Assembly (NCBI RefSeq): GCF_001425205.1
Contig: NZ_LMDW01000015.1
Location: 124,001-188,000 of the forward strand
Origin: Variovorax sp. Root411
GTDB taxonomy: Bacteria; Pseudomonadota; Gammaproteobacteria; Burkholderiales; Burkholderiaceae_C
Reading direction: 5' to 3'
DNA length: 64,000 nucleotides
Below the pieces are notes generated by a model that searched no databases, was not told the DNA's origin, and saw only the letters and a list, made by a program, of their open reading frames with translations. Below, one piece after another: positions 48,387-58,230 of this stretch. The position numbers and the translations under genes are program-made. Positions within the stretch are counted from its first letter, which is position 1. Every line of letters starts with the position of its first letter.

Positions 48387-49982
48387 TTGACGAAGCCACG
48401 CCCCCACTCGTTCGTCCTGATGCGCAAGACAGCCGCCTTGACGGCGCTCGCAGGCGCAACCCTGTTGCTGCTCTCCGCCTGCGGCGGCGGGGATGGTGGC
48501 GGAGGAGGCATCGGAGTTGGCTTTCCGCCGCCCGCAGCCGACAACGGCCGGGGCTCGGTGGTCACCAACCCGCCCGAGCAGACGGCCAAGCTGACCGCCG
48601 AGCAGTTCAACGCCAACCTCCAGGCCAGCGACCAGGGCAAGGCGGTGCTGCAGGTGGCCGGCACGCCCAAGTGCGGCATCGACGTGCGCTACCTCGAATA
48701 CCGCACCATCGGCGCGAAGAACGAGGCGACCAACGCCACCGCCGCGATCATGGTGCCCACGGGCGCCGACGCGGCCTGCGGCGGCCAGCGGCCCGTGGTG
48801 CTCTACGCCCACGGCACCACCGCCGCCAAGGCCTACAACCTCGCCAAGTGGACCGACAGCACGCAGCCGGCCGCAGGCGAGGGCCTGATGATCGCCGCCA
48901 TGTTCGCGGCGCAGGGCTACATCGTGGTGGCGCCCAACTACGCGGGCTACGACAAGTCGACGCTGCCCTACCACCCGTACCTCGACGGAGACCAGCAGGG
49001 CAAGGACATGGTCGACGCGCTCACCGCCGCGCGCAAGACCTTCTCGGGCATCGATGCGAACGACGCCGGCTCGCTGTTCATCACCGGCTACTCGCAGGGC
49101 GGCTATGTCGCGATGGCGGCGCACCGCGAGATGCAGGCCACGGGCAAGACGGTGACGGCGTCGGCGCCGCTGTCGGCGCCCTCGGCCATCAGCCTGCTGT
49201 CTGACTACACCTACCTGGGCTGGCCGGCGCTGGGCTCCACGCTGTTCGTGCCGCTGCTGTCGACCAGCTGGCAGCAGCAGTTCGGCAACGTCTACAACGC
49301 CACCAGCGACATCTACGAAGCGCAGTACGCCACCGGCATCGATACCCTGCTGCCGAGCCTCACGCCCAACACGCTGTTCTCCAGCGGCAAGCTGCCGCAG
49401 CTGGCGCTGTTCCCGGCAAATGCCACGCCGGGGCCGGTGAGCCCCTCGCTGTCGATCTTCTACGGCGCCAACAACCTGATCAAGCAGAGCTTCCTGACGC
49501 AAGCGGCCGGCGACATCCTGGCCGCGCCCTGCCCCGGCAACGCACTGCCGGCCACGGCGGCGTCGCTGAGCACGACATCGCCGCTGGACTGCAAGCCGGC
49601 CACGGGTTTCCGCAAGGCGGCCGTCGCCAACGACCTGCGCAACTGGGTGCCGACCCGGCCGATGCTGATGTGCGGCGGCGCCAACGACCCGACGGTGAAT
49701 TTCGTCAGCACCCGCGCCACCTCGGGCTACTTCCGCGCCAAGGGCGTGCCGGCCGCCGCGCTGGCGGTGGTGGACCTGGAGGATTCGGCCGCGATCGACG
49801 CCTACTCGACCGCGCGCGCCGGCTTCGCGCAGGCCAAGGACCTGCTGGCGCAGAACACGGCGGGCAGCGCGTCTGACAAGGCTCAGGCGGTCACGCTCGC
49901 GTACCACGGCACGCTGGCGCCGCCGTTCTGCCTGGCATCGGCGCGGGGCTTCTTCCAGGGCGTGCTGGCCGCGGGAGGCTGA
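48387..49982 (+). CDS. Secreted alpha/beta-hydrolase lipoprotein
   Basis: A 531-aa protein. TTG at 48387 is preferred because AGGAGA lies 6 nt upstream; an ATG at 48420 would also give a good signal. A lipoprotein signal ends LLLLSAC with a Gly-rich spacer. The hydrolase body has RPVVLYAHGTTAA (oxyanion region), nucleophile Ser in FITGYSQGGYVAMA, and a late Asp/His region near CGGANDPTVNFVSTR and VTLAYHGTLAPPFC. It resembles fungal-type secretory lipases and bacterial prolyl or ester hydrolases. Substrate unknown. Confidence 0.85.
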   Translation: MTKPRPHSFVLMRKTAALTALAGATLLLLSACGGGDGGGGGIGVGFPPPAADNGRGSVVTNPPEQTAKLTAEQFNANLQASDQGKAVLQVAGTPKCGIDVRYLEYRTIGAKNEATNATAAIMVPTGADAACGGQRPVVLYAHGTTAAKAYNLAKWTDSTQPAAGEGLMIAAMFAAQGYIVVAPNYAGYDKSTLPYHPYLDGDQQGKDMVDALTAARKTFSGIDANDAGSLFITGYSQGGYVAMAAHREMQATGKTVTASAPLSAPSAISLLSDYTYLGWPALGSTLFVPLLSTSWQQQFGNVYNATSDIYEAQYATGIDTLLPSLTPNTLFSSGKLPQLALFPANATPGPVSPSLSIFYGANNLIKQSFLTQAAGDILAAPCPGNALPATAASLSTTSPLDCKPATGFRKAAVANDLRNWVPTRPMLMCGGANDPTVNFVSTRATSGYFRAKGVPAAALAVVDLEDSAAIDAYSTARAGFAQAKDLLAQNTAGSASDKAQAVTLAYHGTLAPPFCLASARGFFQGVLAAGG

Positions 49983-50984
49983 TCAGGCCGCAGATGCTCG
50001 CTGCAAACGATCTCGCACGCCTTCCCACTCGTGCGTATCGGGCGGCGTCTCGACCCAGATCAGCTTGACGCCCTGCGCATCGAACTCGCGCAGCACCGCG
50101 AACAGGAGCTGGGCGCTCGCCGCCGCGTCGTCGGGCATGCGCCGCAGCAGCACGCGCTGCGAACGGCTGCGCACCACGGCGCGCGACCAGACGGCGATGT
50201 GCGCAGCATTGGCGCCCAGCACGTCGAGGCCGGTCTGGATGGCCTTGGCGTCCATCAGCCGCACCTTGGCGTTCGGGGCGTAGTGCGCCTCCAGCGTGCC
50301 CGAGGCGCGCGGATCGGGCGTTTCGAGCACTTCGCGGTCGGCGAGCTTCTCGCCGCAGGCGGCCTCGATCTGCGCGCGCGTGATCAGGCCGGGCCGCAGC
50401 AGCACGGGGGCGCCACGGCTGCAATCGACGATGGTCGACTCGATGCCGACCTCGCACGCCCCGCCGTCGACAACCAGCAGCGCATCGCCGAACTCGTCGA
50501 ACACATGCTGCGCGGTGGTCGGGCTGACGCGGCCGAAGCGGTTGGCGCTGGGCCCTGCGAGGCCGGGCACGCCCTGCTCCGCACAGGCTTCGAGCAGTGC
50601 CTGCGCCACGGGATGCGAAGGGCAGCGCAGGCCGATGGTGTCCTGCCCGCCGGCCGCCGCCGCGCCCACGCCGGGCTGGCGCGTGACGATCAGCGTGAGC
50701 GGGCCGGGCCAGAAGACCTGCACGAGCTTCTGCGCGAAAAGCGGCAGTGGCTGGGCGAAGCGCGACAGCGACTCGGTGCCCTTGATGCCGGCCGCCACGT
50801 GCACGATCAGCGGGTGGTCGGAGGGCCGCCCCTTGGCCTTGAAGATGCCGGCCACGGCCATGTCGCTGCTCGCGTCTGCGCCCAGGCCGTAGACGGTCTC
50901 GGTCGGGAACGCGACCAGCCCGCCCGCGCGCAGCACGCGCGTGGCTTCGGCGATGGCCTCGGGGGCGTGGCCGTCGAGGATCAT
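49983..50984 (-). CDS. tsaC: L-threonylcarbamoyladenylate synthase (TsaC/Sua5)
   Basis: A 333-aa Sua5-type enzyme. The N-terminal YrdC domain has AFPTETVYGLGADA, KAKGRPSDHPLIVHV and SANRFGRVSPTTAQHV. The C-terminal Sua5 domain (about 215-333) covers the active site loop. It makes the carbamoyl-AMP precursor for t6A. The start overlaps the purK stop by four bases, giving the order purE-purK-tsaC on one strand. Confidence 0.95.
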   Translation of the reverse strand: MILDGHAPEAIAEATRVLRAGGLVAFPTETVYGLGADASSDMAVAGIFKAKGRPSDHPLIVHVAAGIKGTESLSRFAQPLPLFAQKLVQVFWPGPLTLIVTRQPGVGAAAAGGQDTIGLRCPSHPVAQALLEACAEQGVPGLAGPSANRFGRVSPTTAQHVFDEFGDALLVVDGGACEVGIESTIVDCSRGAPVLLRPGLITRAQIEAACGEKLADREVLETPDPRASGTLEAHYAPNAKVRLMDAKAIQTGLDVLGANAAHIAVWSRAVVRSRSQRVLLRRMPDDAAASAQLLFAVLREFDAQGVKLIWVETPPDTHEWEGVRDRLQRASAA

Positions 50985-52179
50985 GCGAGGTCGGCGGTGG
51001 TCACCGCCGGCAGGCCCAGCAGCTGCGCAGCCTGCGAGGCCGCGGTGCGCACGCCTTCGAGCGTGGCGCCGGTCAGCGTGAGGTGGCCCATCTTGCGGCC
51101 GCGCCGCGGGTCGATCTTTCCGTAGAGATGCAGGTGCACGCCCGGCAGCGCGAGCACTTCGCTCCAGCGCGGCGACACGGGCTTGCCGGCCTTGTCATCG
51201 CCCGCGGGGAACCACAGGTCGCCCAGCAGGTTCAGCATGATCGCGGGGCTGTGCTGGCGCGGCGCGACCAGCGGCAGGCCGGCCAGCGTGCGCACCTGCA
51301 GCTCGAACTGCGACACGTCGCAGGCTTCCATCGTGTAGTGGCCGCTGTTGTGCGGGCGCGGCGCCATTTCGTTGACGACCAGCGAGCCATCGGCCAGTGC
51401 GAAGAACTCGACGCAGAGCACGCCGACGTAGTCCAGGCCATTGGCGATGCTCTTGGCCGAATTGACCGCGCCCTGCGCCACCGTCTTCGGCATGTTCTGC
51501 GGATGCACCTCGGTGACGGCCAGGATGCCGTCGCGGTGCAGGTTGCGCTGCGGCGGGAAGTGCACGACCTGGCCGTCGCGGCTGCGCGCCAGGATGACCG
51601 AGCATTCGAATTCGAGCGGCAGCATCTTTTCGAGCACACAGGGCACGCAGCCTGTGGCCTGCCAGGCGTCGGCCAGCTCGGCGCGCGTCTTCACGCGCTG
51701 CTGGCCCTTGCCGTCGTAGCCCAGCCGAGCGGTCTTCAGGATGCCGGGCAGCAGGCCGTCGTCGGCCGCGGCGAGCTGCGCCGCCGTCTCGATGACGGCG
51801 TAGGGCGCGCAGGGCACGCCGCAGCGGGTGAAATGGGCCTTCTCGGCGATGCGGTCCTGCGCGATGGCGATGGCCGAGGCGCCGGGCGACACCGGCCGCG
51901 CGACGGCCAGGTGCTCCAGCGAGGGCGCCGGCACGTTCTCGAACTCGGTCGTCACCGCGTCGGCCAGGCCCGCGAGCCGGGCGAGGCCGTCGATGTCGTC
52001 GTAGTCGGTGTGGATGTGGTGGTGGCTCACGCGGCCGGCGGGGCTGTCGGTGTCGGGGTCGAGCACCGCCGTGAAGTAGCCCATGCGCTGGGCCGTGTGG
52101 GCGAACATGCGCCCCAACTGGCCGCCGCCGAGCACGCCGAGCGTGGCGCCCGGAAGAATGGGCAGGTCGCCGTGCTGGG

Positions 52180-52183
<4 letters not shown>
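50981..52183 (-). CDS. purK: N5-carboxyaminoimidazole ribonucleotide synthase
   Basis: A 400-aa ATP-grasp enzyme with GTG start at 52183, overlapping the purE stop (GTGA). Motifs: [37 protein letters not shown] and [18 protein letters not shown]. It makes N5-CAIR from AIR, ATP and bicarbonate, the substrate of PurE. The coupled starts suggest equal synthesis of the two purine enzymes. Confidence 0.96.
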
Positions 52184-52731
<548 letters not shown>

Positions 52732-52767
52732 GGTTTCAATTTTACGTTTCACCCCCAGCTGTTCCCG

Positions 52768-53688
52768 ATGATCGACATCACTCTCGAAAATTTCCAGTCC
52801 GAGCTGATCGAAGGCTCCGTGGCCACGCCGGTGCTGCTGGACATCTGGGCCGAATGGTGCGGCCCCTGCAAACAGCTCGGCCCGGTGCTTGAAAAGCTCG
52901 AAACCGAATACGCCGGCCGCTTCACGCTGGCCAAGCTCGACGCCGACAAGGTGCCGCAGATCTCGTCGCAGCTCTCGGAGATGTTCGGCGTGCGCAGCAT
53001 TCCGTTCTGCGTGATGTTCAAGGACGGCCAGCCGGTGGACGGCTTCGTCGGCGCCATCCCGGCCGACAAGATCCGCGAGTTCCTCGACAAGCACGTGCCG
53101 GGCGCCGACGAGGCCGAGGCCGTCTCGGAGGAAGCCGCCGCGCAGGAAGCGCTGGCCGAAGGCGACACCGAGGGCGCGCTCGAAAGACTGCAGCACGCCG
53201 TGGCCACCGACCCCGCCAACGACGACGCCCGCTTCGACTACATCAAGCTGCTGCTGCAGCAAGGCCGCCACGACGACGCCAAGGTGGCCTTTGCGCCGGT
53301 GATCGCCAAGACCACGCTGGTGCGCCGCTTCGATGCGCTGCAGCGCTGGATGGACGCTATCGATTTCGCAGCGCCACCTACAGGCACGGCGCCCGCGATG
53401 GCCGATTTCGAGGCGAAGATCGCCGCCAACAAGCGCGACTTCGACGCCCGCTTCGGCCGCGCCCGCCTGCTGATGGCGGCGCAGCGCTGGACCGACGCCA
53501 TGGACGAGCTGCTTGACATCCTGATGCGCGACAAGGCCTGGAGCGAAGACCTCGCCCGCAAGACCTACATCGCTATCCTCGATGTGATCGAGCCGCCGAA
53601 GGTGAAGGTGGCCGACGGGCAGATTCCGCCGGACGATCCGGTGGTGGCAACCTACCGGCGCCGCCTCAGCAGCGTGGTGCTGAGCTGA
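52768..53688 (+). CDS. Thioredoxin with TPR-like C-terminal region (CnoX/YbbN type)
   Basis: A 306-aa protein. The thioredoxin domain (1-108) has WCGPCK with Cys31 and Cys34. The C-terminal helical TPR region (about 118-300) has [19 protein letters not shown] and [20 protein letters not shown]. This is the architecture of CnoX, a chaperone with redox function. E. coli CnoX lost the first active cysteine, but here both are present, so reductase activity is expected. Ends before an intrinsic terminator. Confidence 0.9.
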   Translation: MIDITLENFQSELIEGSVATPVLLDIWAEWCGPCKQLGPVLEKLETEYAGRFTLAKLDADKVPQISSQLSEMFGVRSIPFCVMFKDGQPVDGFVGAIPADKIREFLDKHVPGADEAEAVSEEAAAQEALAEGDTEGALERLQHAVATDPANDDARFDYIKLLLQQGRHDDAKVAFAPVIAKTTLVRRFDALQRWMDAIDFAAPPTGTAPAMADFEAKIAANKRDFDARFGRARLLMAAQRWTDAMDELLDILMRDKAWSEDLARKTYIAILDVIEPPKVKVADGQIPPDDPVVATYRRRLSSVVLS

Positions 53689-53692
53689 TCCG

Positions 53693-53717
53693 AAAGCGGC
53701 CTGCGGGCCGCTTTTTT
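53693..53717 (+). terminator. Intrinsic terminator after the thioredoxin-TPR gene
   Basis: AAAGCGGCC and GGCCGCTTT form a perfect nine-base stem with a four-base loop, followed by a T-run (total six Ts). It starts 5 bp after the stop codon and is a classic rho-independent terminator. Confidence 0.9.
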
Positions 53718-53822
53718 CATGGCCCCGTCCCCAGCAAACGGCGCGGCATTGGCGCGCCGGGCGCCGTCGCATACGATCACGCCCGATTCAACTTGTTGCA
53801 AATCTGAAAAGGAAAGTTGGCC

Positions 53823-54275
53823 ATGCGCTCCTTCGCCCGCCTCGCCCGCCGCATCGCGCTCCCCGTTCTCGCCGCGACGGCGCTGCTGGCCGTCCTGACC
53901 GGTTGCGGGAGCGGCATCAGCCTCGACGAGCCAATCGAAGGGCCGGCCTGGCAGCTGGTTCAGCTGGGCGACGAGCCCGTTGCGCCCGGCAACGGTGCGC
54001 AAGTGCAGTTCGACCGCAGCAGCGGACGGCTCAGCGGCTCGGGCGGCTGCAACCGCCTTTCGGGCACGTTCACGCGCAGCGGCATCTCCCTGAAGATCGG
54101 CCAACTGGCCTCGACCCGCATGGCCTGCGCAGACCCGGCACGCGGTGCCAACGAGGCGCAGTTCATTTCGGCCCTGCAGAGCACGGCGAGCTACAGCCTT
54201 GCAGGCCCCGAACGCCTTGCGCTGCTCAACTCCGGCGGGCGGACCGTGGCGACCCTGAGCACCAGCGGGCGCTGA
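53823..54275 (+). CDS. META-domain lipoprotein (HslJ-like)
   Basis: A 150-aa lipoprotein. ATG at 53823 has AGGAAAG about 6 nt upstream. Lipobox LLAVLTGC ends the signal. The META domain follows: GPAWQLVQLGDEPVA, GRLSGSGGCNRLSGTF and LKIGQLASTRMACADPA. HslJ proteins are linked to stress and novobiocin tolerance. Its stop faces that of purC with 19 bp between. Confidence 0.9.
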   Translation: MRSFARLARRIALPVLAATALLAVLTGCGSGISLDEPIEGPAWQLVQLGDEPVAPGNGAQVQFDRSSGRLSGSGGCNRLSGTFTRSGISLKIGQLASTRMACADPARGANEAQFISALQSTASYSLAGPERLALLNSGGRTVATLSTSGR

Positions 54276-54294
54276 AAGAAGAAAAAGACCGGAA

Positions 54295-55200
54295 TCAGCC
54301 CGTCAGGCGCTCGAGCGCCTCGCGGTACTTGGCCGCCGTCTTCTCGATGACTTCGGCCGGCAGGCGCGGCGCGGGCGGCGTCTTGTCCCAGGGCTTGCCG
54401 TTGATCTTGGTGGCTTCGAGCCAGTCGCGCACGAACTGCTTGTCGTAGCTCGGCGGGTTGGCACCGGCGGCCAGCGCGGCCTGGTAGCCCTCGACCGGCC
54501 AGTAGCGCGAGCTGTCGGGCGTGAGCACTTCGTCCATCAGCACCAGCGTGCCGGCCTCGTCCAGGCCGAACTCGAACTTGGTGTCGGCAATGATCATTCC
54601 CTTGGTCAGGGCGATCTGCGCGGCGGCTTCGTAGATGGCAATGCTGGTCTCGCGGATCTGCTGCGCCAGCTTGGGGCCGACGATCTCGACCACGCGCTCG
54701 TAGCTGATGTTCTCGTCGTGCTCGCCGGCCGCGGCCTTGGCGGCGGGCGTGAAGATCGGGCGCGGCAGCTTGCTGGCGTTGGTCAGGCCCTCGGGCAGCG
54801 GCACGCCGCAGACCGAGCGCGATTCCTGGTATTCCTTCCAGCCGCTGCCGGCCAGGTAGCCGCGCACCACGGCCTCGACCGGGATCGGCTTCAGCCGCTT
54901 GACCAGCATCGAGCGGCCCGTGACCTGCGGCACCTCGTCGGGCGTGACCGCGCTTTCGGGTGCATCACCGGTCAGGTGGTTGGGGCACAGCTGGCCGAGC
55001 CGGTCGAACCACCACAGCGCCATCTGCGTGAGGATCTCGCCCTTGCCGGGAATGGGCTCGCCCATGATCACGTCGAAGGCGCTGAGCCGGTCGCTCGCGA
55101 CCATCAGGATGCGGTCTTCGCCGACGGCGTAGTTGTCGCGCACCTTGCCGCGCGCAAGCAGGGGCAGGCTCTGGATGGAGGAGGTGTGGACGGTGGTCAT
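54295..55200 (-). CDS. purC: Phosphoribosylaminoimidazole-succinocarboxamide synthase
   Basis: A 301-aa SAICAR synthase of the longer type. Motifs: [40 protein letters not shown] and [20 protein letters not shown]. It condenses CAIR with aspartate. It follows fba by 104 bp on the same strand, in the usual Burkholderiales order pgk-pyk-fba-purC. Confidence 0.96.
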   Translation of the reverse strand: MTTVHTSSIQSLPLLARGKVRDNYAVGEDRILMVASDRLSAFDVIMGEPIPGKGEILTQMALWWFDRLGQLCPNHLTGDAPESAVTPDEVPQVTGRSMLVKRLKPIPVEAVVRGYLAGSGWKEYQESRSVCGVPLPEGLTNASKLPRPIFTPAAKAAAGEHDENISYERVVEIVGPKLAQQIRETSIAIYEAAAQIALTKGMIIADTKFEFGLDEAGTLVLMDEVLTPDSSRYWPVEGYQAALAAGANPPSYDKQFVRDWLEATKINGKPWDKTPPAPRLPAEVIEKTAAKYREALERLTG

Positions 55201-55304
55201 GGAAGCAACAGCAAATACGGTGGGAAACGTGGGACGGTGAAAGCGGATTGTGCGCGCAGAAAAAAGCCACCGCGAACGGTGGCCTTCGAATCGCGGGGAA
55301 GTTT

Positions 55305-56369
55305 TTAAACGACTTCCTGGGCCAGTTCGCCCTTGGCGTACTTGGCGGCTACCACTTGCAGCGTGTCGCCCTTGATCTTCGCGCCCTGGCCTTCGCAGCC
55401 GAACTCGATGTAGCGCTGCTTGCAAATGAGCCTGGCGGCTTCGCGCGCCGGCTTGAGCCATTCGCGGGCGTCGAACTTCTCGGGGTTCTCGAACAGGAAC
55501 TTGCGCACGGCGCCGGTCATGGCCAGGCGGATGTCGGTGTCGATGTTGATCTTGCGCACGCCGTACTTGATGGCTTCCTGGATTTCCTCAACCGGCACGC
55601 CGTAGGTTTCCTTCATGTTGCCGCCATGCTTGCGGATGATTTCCAGCAGGTCCTGCGGCACCGACGACGAGCCGTGCATCACCAGGTGGGTGTTGGGCAG
55701 GCGGGCGTGGATTTCCTTCACGCGGGAAATCGACAGGATGTCGCCCGTGGGCTTGCGCGTGAACTTGTAGGCGCCGTGGCTGGTGCCGATGGCGATGGCC
55801 AGCGCGTCGAGCTGCGTGGCCTTGACGAACTGGGCGGCTTCTTCCGGGTCGGTCAGCAGGGCCGAGTGGTCGAGCACGCCTTCGGCGCCAATACCGTCTT
55901 CTTCACCGGCCAGGCCGGTTTCGAGCGAGCCCAGGCAGCCCAGTTCGCCTTCGACGGTCACGCCGACCTTGTGCGCCAGCTGGACCACCTTGCGGGTCAC
56001 GTCGACGTTGTAGTCGAACGAGGCCGGCGTCTTGCCGTCTTCGTGCAGCGAGCCGTCCATCATGACGGAGGAGAAGCCGAGGTCGATGGCACCCTGGCAG
56101 ATGGCCGGGCTCTGGCCGTGGTCCTGGTGCATCACCAGCGGGATGTTCGGGTACTGCTCGATGGCCGCCTGGATCAGGTGCTTGATGAAGGCTTCACCGG
56201 CGTACTTGCGCGCGCCTGCGCTGGCTTGCAGGATGACGGGCGCGCCCGTTTCCTTGGCGGCCTCCATCACGGCCTGGACCTGTTCGAGGTTGTTGACGTT
56301 GAAGGCCGGAATGCCGTAGCCATTGGCTGCGGCATGGTCGAGCAGTTCGCGCATCGAGACGAGTGCCAT
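55305..56369 (-). CDS. fba: Class II fructose-1,6-bisphosphate aldolase
   Basis: A 354-aa zinc-dependent aldolase of the CbbA/Fba type. Zinc ligands include His in [11 protein letters not shown] and [11 protein letters not shown]; the catalytic loop has [11 protein letters not shown] and the phosphate region [17 protein letters not shown]. It interconverts FBP with DHAP and GAP. It is followed by purC and preceded on the map by the divergent acdS/Lrp pair, which separates it from pyk. Confidence 0.97.
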   Translation of the reverse strand: MALVSMRELLDHAAANGYGIPAFNVNNLEQVQAVMEAAKETGAPVILQASAGARKYAGEAFIKHLIQAAIEQYPNIPLVMHQDHGQSPAICQGAIDLGFSSVMMDGSLHEDGKTPASFDYNVDVTRKVVQLAHKVGVTVEGELGCLGSLETGLAGEEDGIGAEGVLDHSALLTDPEEAAQFVKATQLDALAIAIGTSHGAYKFTRKPTGDILSISRVKEIHARLPNTHLVMHGSSSVPQDLLEIIRKHGGNMKETYGVPVEEIQEAIKYGVRKINIDTDIRLAMTGAVRKFLFENPEKFDAREWLKPAREAARLICKQRYIEFGCEGQGAKIKGDTLQVVAAKYAKGELAQEVV

Positions 56370-56488
56370 GGGGAAATACCTCGCTGGAATTTGGGGGAAG
56401 AAGAAGGCGGAAAGACGAGAGAAAACTACCGCAATTCTACCGAGCCCCCTTGTGGGACGGCACTGACGCCGATTTGGCGCCCCTGTCC

Positions 56489-56974
56489 TCAGATCGGCAG
56501 CTGCGTGGTCGACAGCACCTGCTTGAGCACCACGAAGGTCCGGATCTGCCGCACGCCCGGCAAGTACAGCAGCTGCTCGGCATGCAGGCGGTTGAAGCTG
56601 TCGCTGTCGCGCGTGCGCACGAGTATGAAGTAGTCGAACTCGCCCGTGACCACGTGGCATTCGAGGCAGCCCGGCACCTTCTGCGCGGCCTTCTCGAAGT
56701 CGGCGAAGGAATCGGGCGTGGAGCGGTCGAGCACCACGCCGATCATCACGAGCATGCCGAGGTCGAGCGCGTCGGGATCGAGCAGCGCGACGATGCCCTT
56801 GATGAGCCCCGCTGCCTTGAGCCGCTCGACGCGGCGCAGGCAGGCGGCGGCGCTGAGGTTGACCTTGGCGGCCAGCGCCACGTTCGACAGCGAGGCGTCG
56901 CGCTGCAGGGCGCGAAGGATGGCGCGGTCGGTGCGATCCAGCTCCGGCGGAATACGCAATTTTGTTGTGCTCAT
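56489..56974 (-). CDS. acdR: Lrp-family regulator of ACC deaminase (AcdR-like)
   Basis: A 161-aa Lrp protein starting at 56974. HTH ([40 protein letters not shown]) and RAM domain ([19 protein letters not shown]). It is divergent from acdS with 136 bp between the starts, the standard arrangement of acdR and acdS in proteobacteria. Its start lies 15 bp from the dyad ATTGAA-AACA-TTCAAT. The symbol follows this context. Confidence 0.88.
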   Translation of the reverse strand: MSTTKLRIPPELDRTDRAILRALQRDASLSNVALAAKVNLSAAACLRRVERLKAAGLIKGIVALLDPDALDLGMLVMIGVVLDRSTPDSFADFEKAAQKVPGCLECHVVTGEFDYFILVRTRDSDSFNRLHAEQLLYLPGVRQIRTFVVLKQVLSTTQLPI

Positions 56975-56988
56975 GGCTTCTTCTGCGA

Positions 56989-57004
56989 ATTGAAAACATT
57001 CAAT
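56989..57004. promoter_or_regulatory. Lrp-type dyad between acdR and acdS
   Basis: ATTGAA-AACA-TTCAAT is a perfect inverted repeat with six-base arms in the AT-rich part of the divergent region. The 107 bp to acdS and 15 bp to acdR fit autoregulation of acdR and activation of acdS when ACC is present. Confidence 0.5.
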
Positions 57005-57110
57005 CTGTTCATCGTGCATTCTTTTGTCGATGGAATCCAGGAAATTTCGCAAGCACGTTGCGAGCCGTTCTTCCTACGATCGAAGGCCTCAACGCACTGG
57101 AGCCTCCGCC

Positions 57111-58127
57111 ATGAACCTCAAGAAGTTTCCCCGCCACGCCCTGACATTCGGCCCCTCGCCGATCCACCCGCTGAAGCGGCTGAGTGCCCATCTCGGCGGC
57201 AAGGTCGACCTTTATGCCAAGCGCGAGGACTGCAACAGCGGCCTGGCCTTCGGCGGCAACAAGACGCGCAAGCTCGAATACCTGATTCCCGAGGCACTCG
57301 AAGGCGGCTACGACACGCTGGTGTCCATCGGCGGCATCCAGTCGAACCAGACGCGGCAGGTCGCCGCCGTGGCCGCGCACCTCGGGATGAAATGCGTGCT
57401 GGTGCAGGAGAACTGGGTCAACTACTCCGACGCCGTGTACGACCGGGTAGGCAACATCGAGATGTCGCGCATCCTCGGTGCCGACGTGCGGCTCGATGCG
57501 GCGGGCTTCGACATCGGCATCCGCAAGAGCTGGGAAGAAGCCATGGCCGACGTGCGCAAGGCCGGCGGCAAGCCGTTCCCGATTCCCGCGGGCTGCTCGG
57601 AACACCCTCGCGGTGGCCTCGGCTTCGTGGCCTTCGCCGAGGAAGTACGCCAGCAGGAAGCCGAGCTGGGCTTCAAGTTCGACTACGTCGTGGTCTGCTC
57701 GGTCACCGGCAGCACGCAGGCCGGCATGGTGGTGGGCTTCGCGGCCGACGGGCGGGCCGACCGCGTGATCGGCATCGACGCCTCGGCCAAGCCGCAGCAG
57801 ACCTTCGACCAGATCGTGCGCATTGCGAAGAACACGGCCGAGCTGGTCGAGCTGGGCCGCGACATCACCGAAAAGGACGTGGTGCTCGACCGCCGCTTCG
57901 GCGGCCCCGAGTACGGGCTGCCGAACGACGGCACGCTGGAAGCGATTCGCCTGTGCGCGCGCTTCGAAGGCATGCTGACCGACCCCGTGTACGAGGGCAA
58001 GTCGATGCACGGGATGATCGAGAAGGTGCGGCTGGGCGAATTCCCCGCCGGCTCGAAGGTGCTGTACGCGCACCTGGGCGGCGTGCCCGCCCTGAACGCC
58101 TACAGCTTCTTATTCCGTAACGGTTGA
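57111..58127 (+). CDS. acdS: 1-aminocyclopropane-1-carboxylate deaminase
   Basis: A 338-aa fold-type II PLP enzyme of exact family length. The diagnostic residues of true ACC deaminase are all in place by counting: PLP-Lys51 in FGGNKTRK, Tyr294 and Glu295 in TDPVYEGKS, and Leu322 in [10 protein letters not shown]. This distinguishes it from D-cysteine desulfhydrase. It opens ACC to 2-oxobutyrate and ammonia, lowering ethylene in host plants. It is on the plus strand inside a minus-strand glycolysis/purine cluster and ends at a copy of the convergent-gene repeat. Confidence 0.95.
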   Translation: MNLKKFPRHALTFGPSPIHPLKRLSAHLGGKVDLYAKREDCNSGLAFGGNKTRKLEYLIPEALEGGYDTLVSIGGIQSNQTRQVAAVAAHLGMKCVLVQENWVNYSDAVYDRVGNIEMSRILGADVRLDAAGFDIGIRKSWEEAMADVRKAGGKPFPIPAGCSEHPRGGLGFVAFAEEVRQQEAELGFKFDYVVVCSVTGSTQAGMVVGFAADGRADRVIGIDASAKPQQTFDQIVRIAKNTAELVELGRDITEKDVVLDRRFGGPEYGLPNDGTLEAIRLCARFEGMLTDPVYEGKSMHGMIEKVRLGEFPAGSKVLYAHLGGVPALNAYSFLFRNG

Positions 58128-58128
58128 T

Positions 58129-58230
58129 TCCAGGAACACCGCGGAACCGGCTTTGCCGGGCCGCTGGTGTTGCCCCCGGCGAGGGGGTTGGCGCAGCGAC
58201 ACGAAGTGCGCGAAGCCTGGGGGAGTGCCT
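58129..58230 (-). repeat. Convergent-gene intergenic repeat, copy 3
   Basis: TCCAGGAACACC ... CCTGGGGGAGTGCCT lies between acdS and the convergent pyk and runs into the pyk stop codon. It is nearly identical to 42336-42437; the main differences are G/A swaps in the ACACC stem and a compensating pair in the CCCCC-GGGGG region. Confidence 0.85.
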
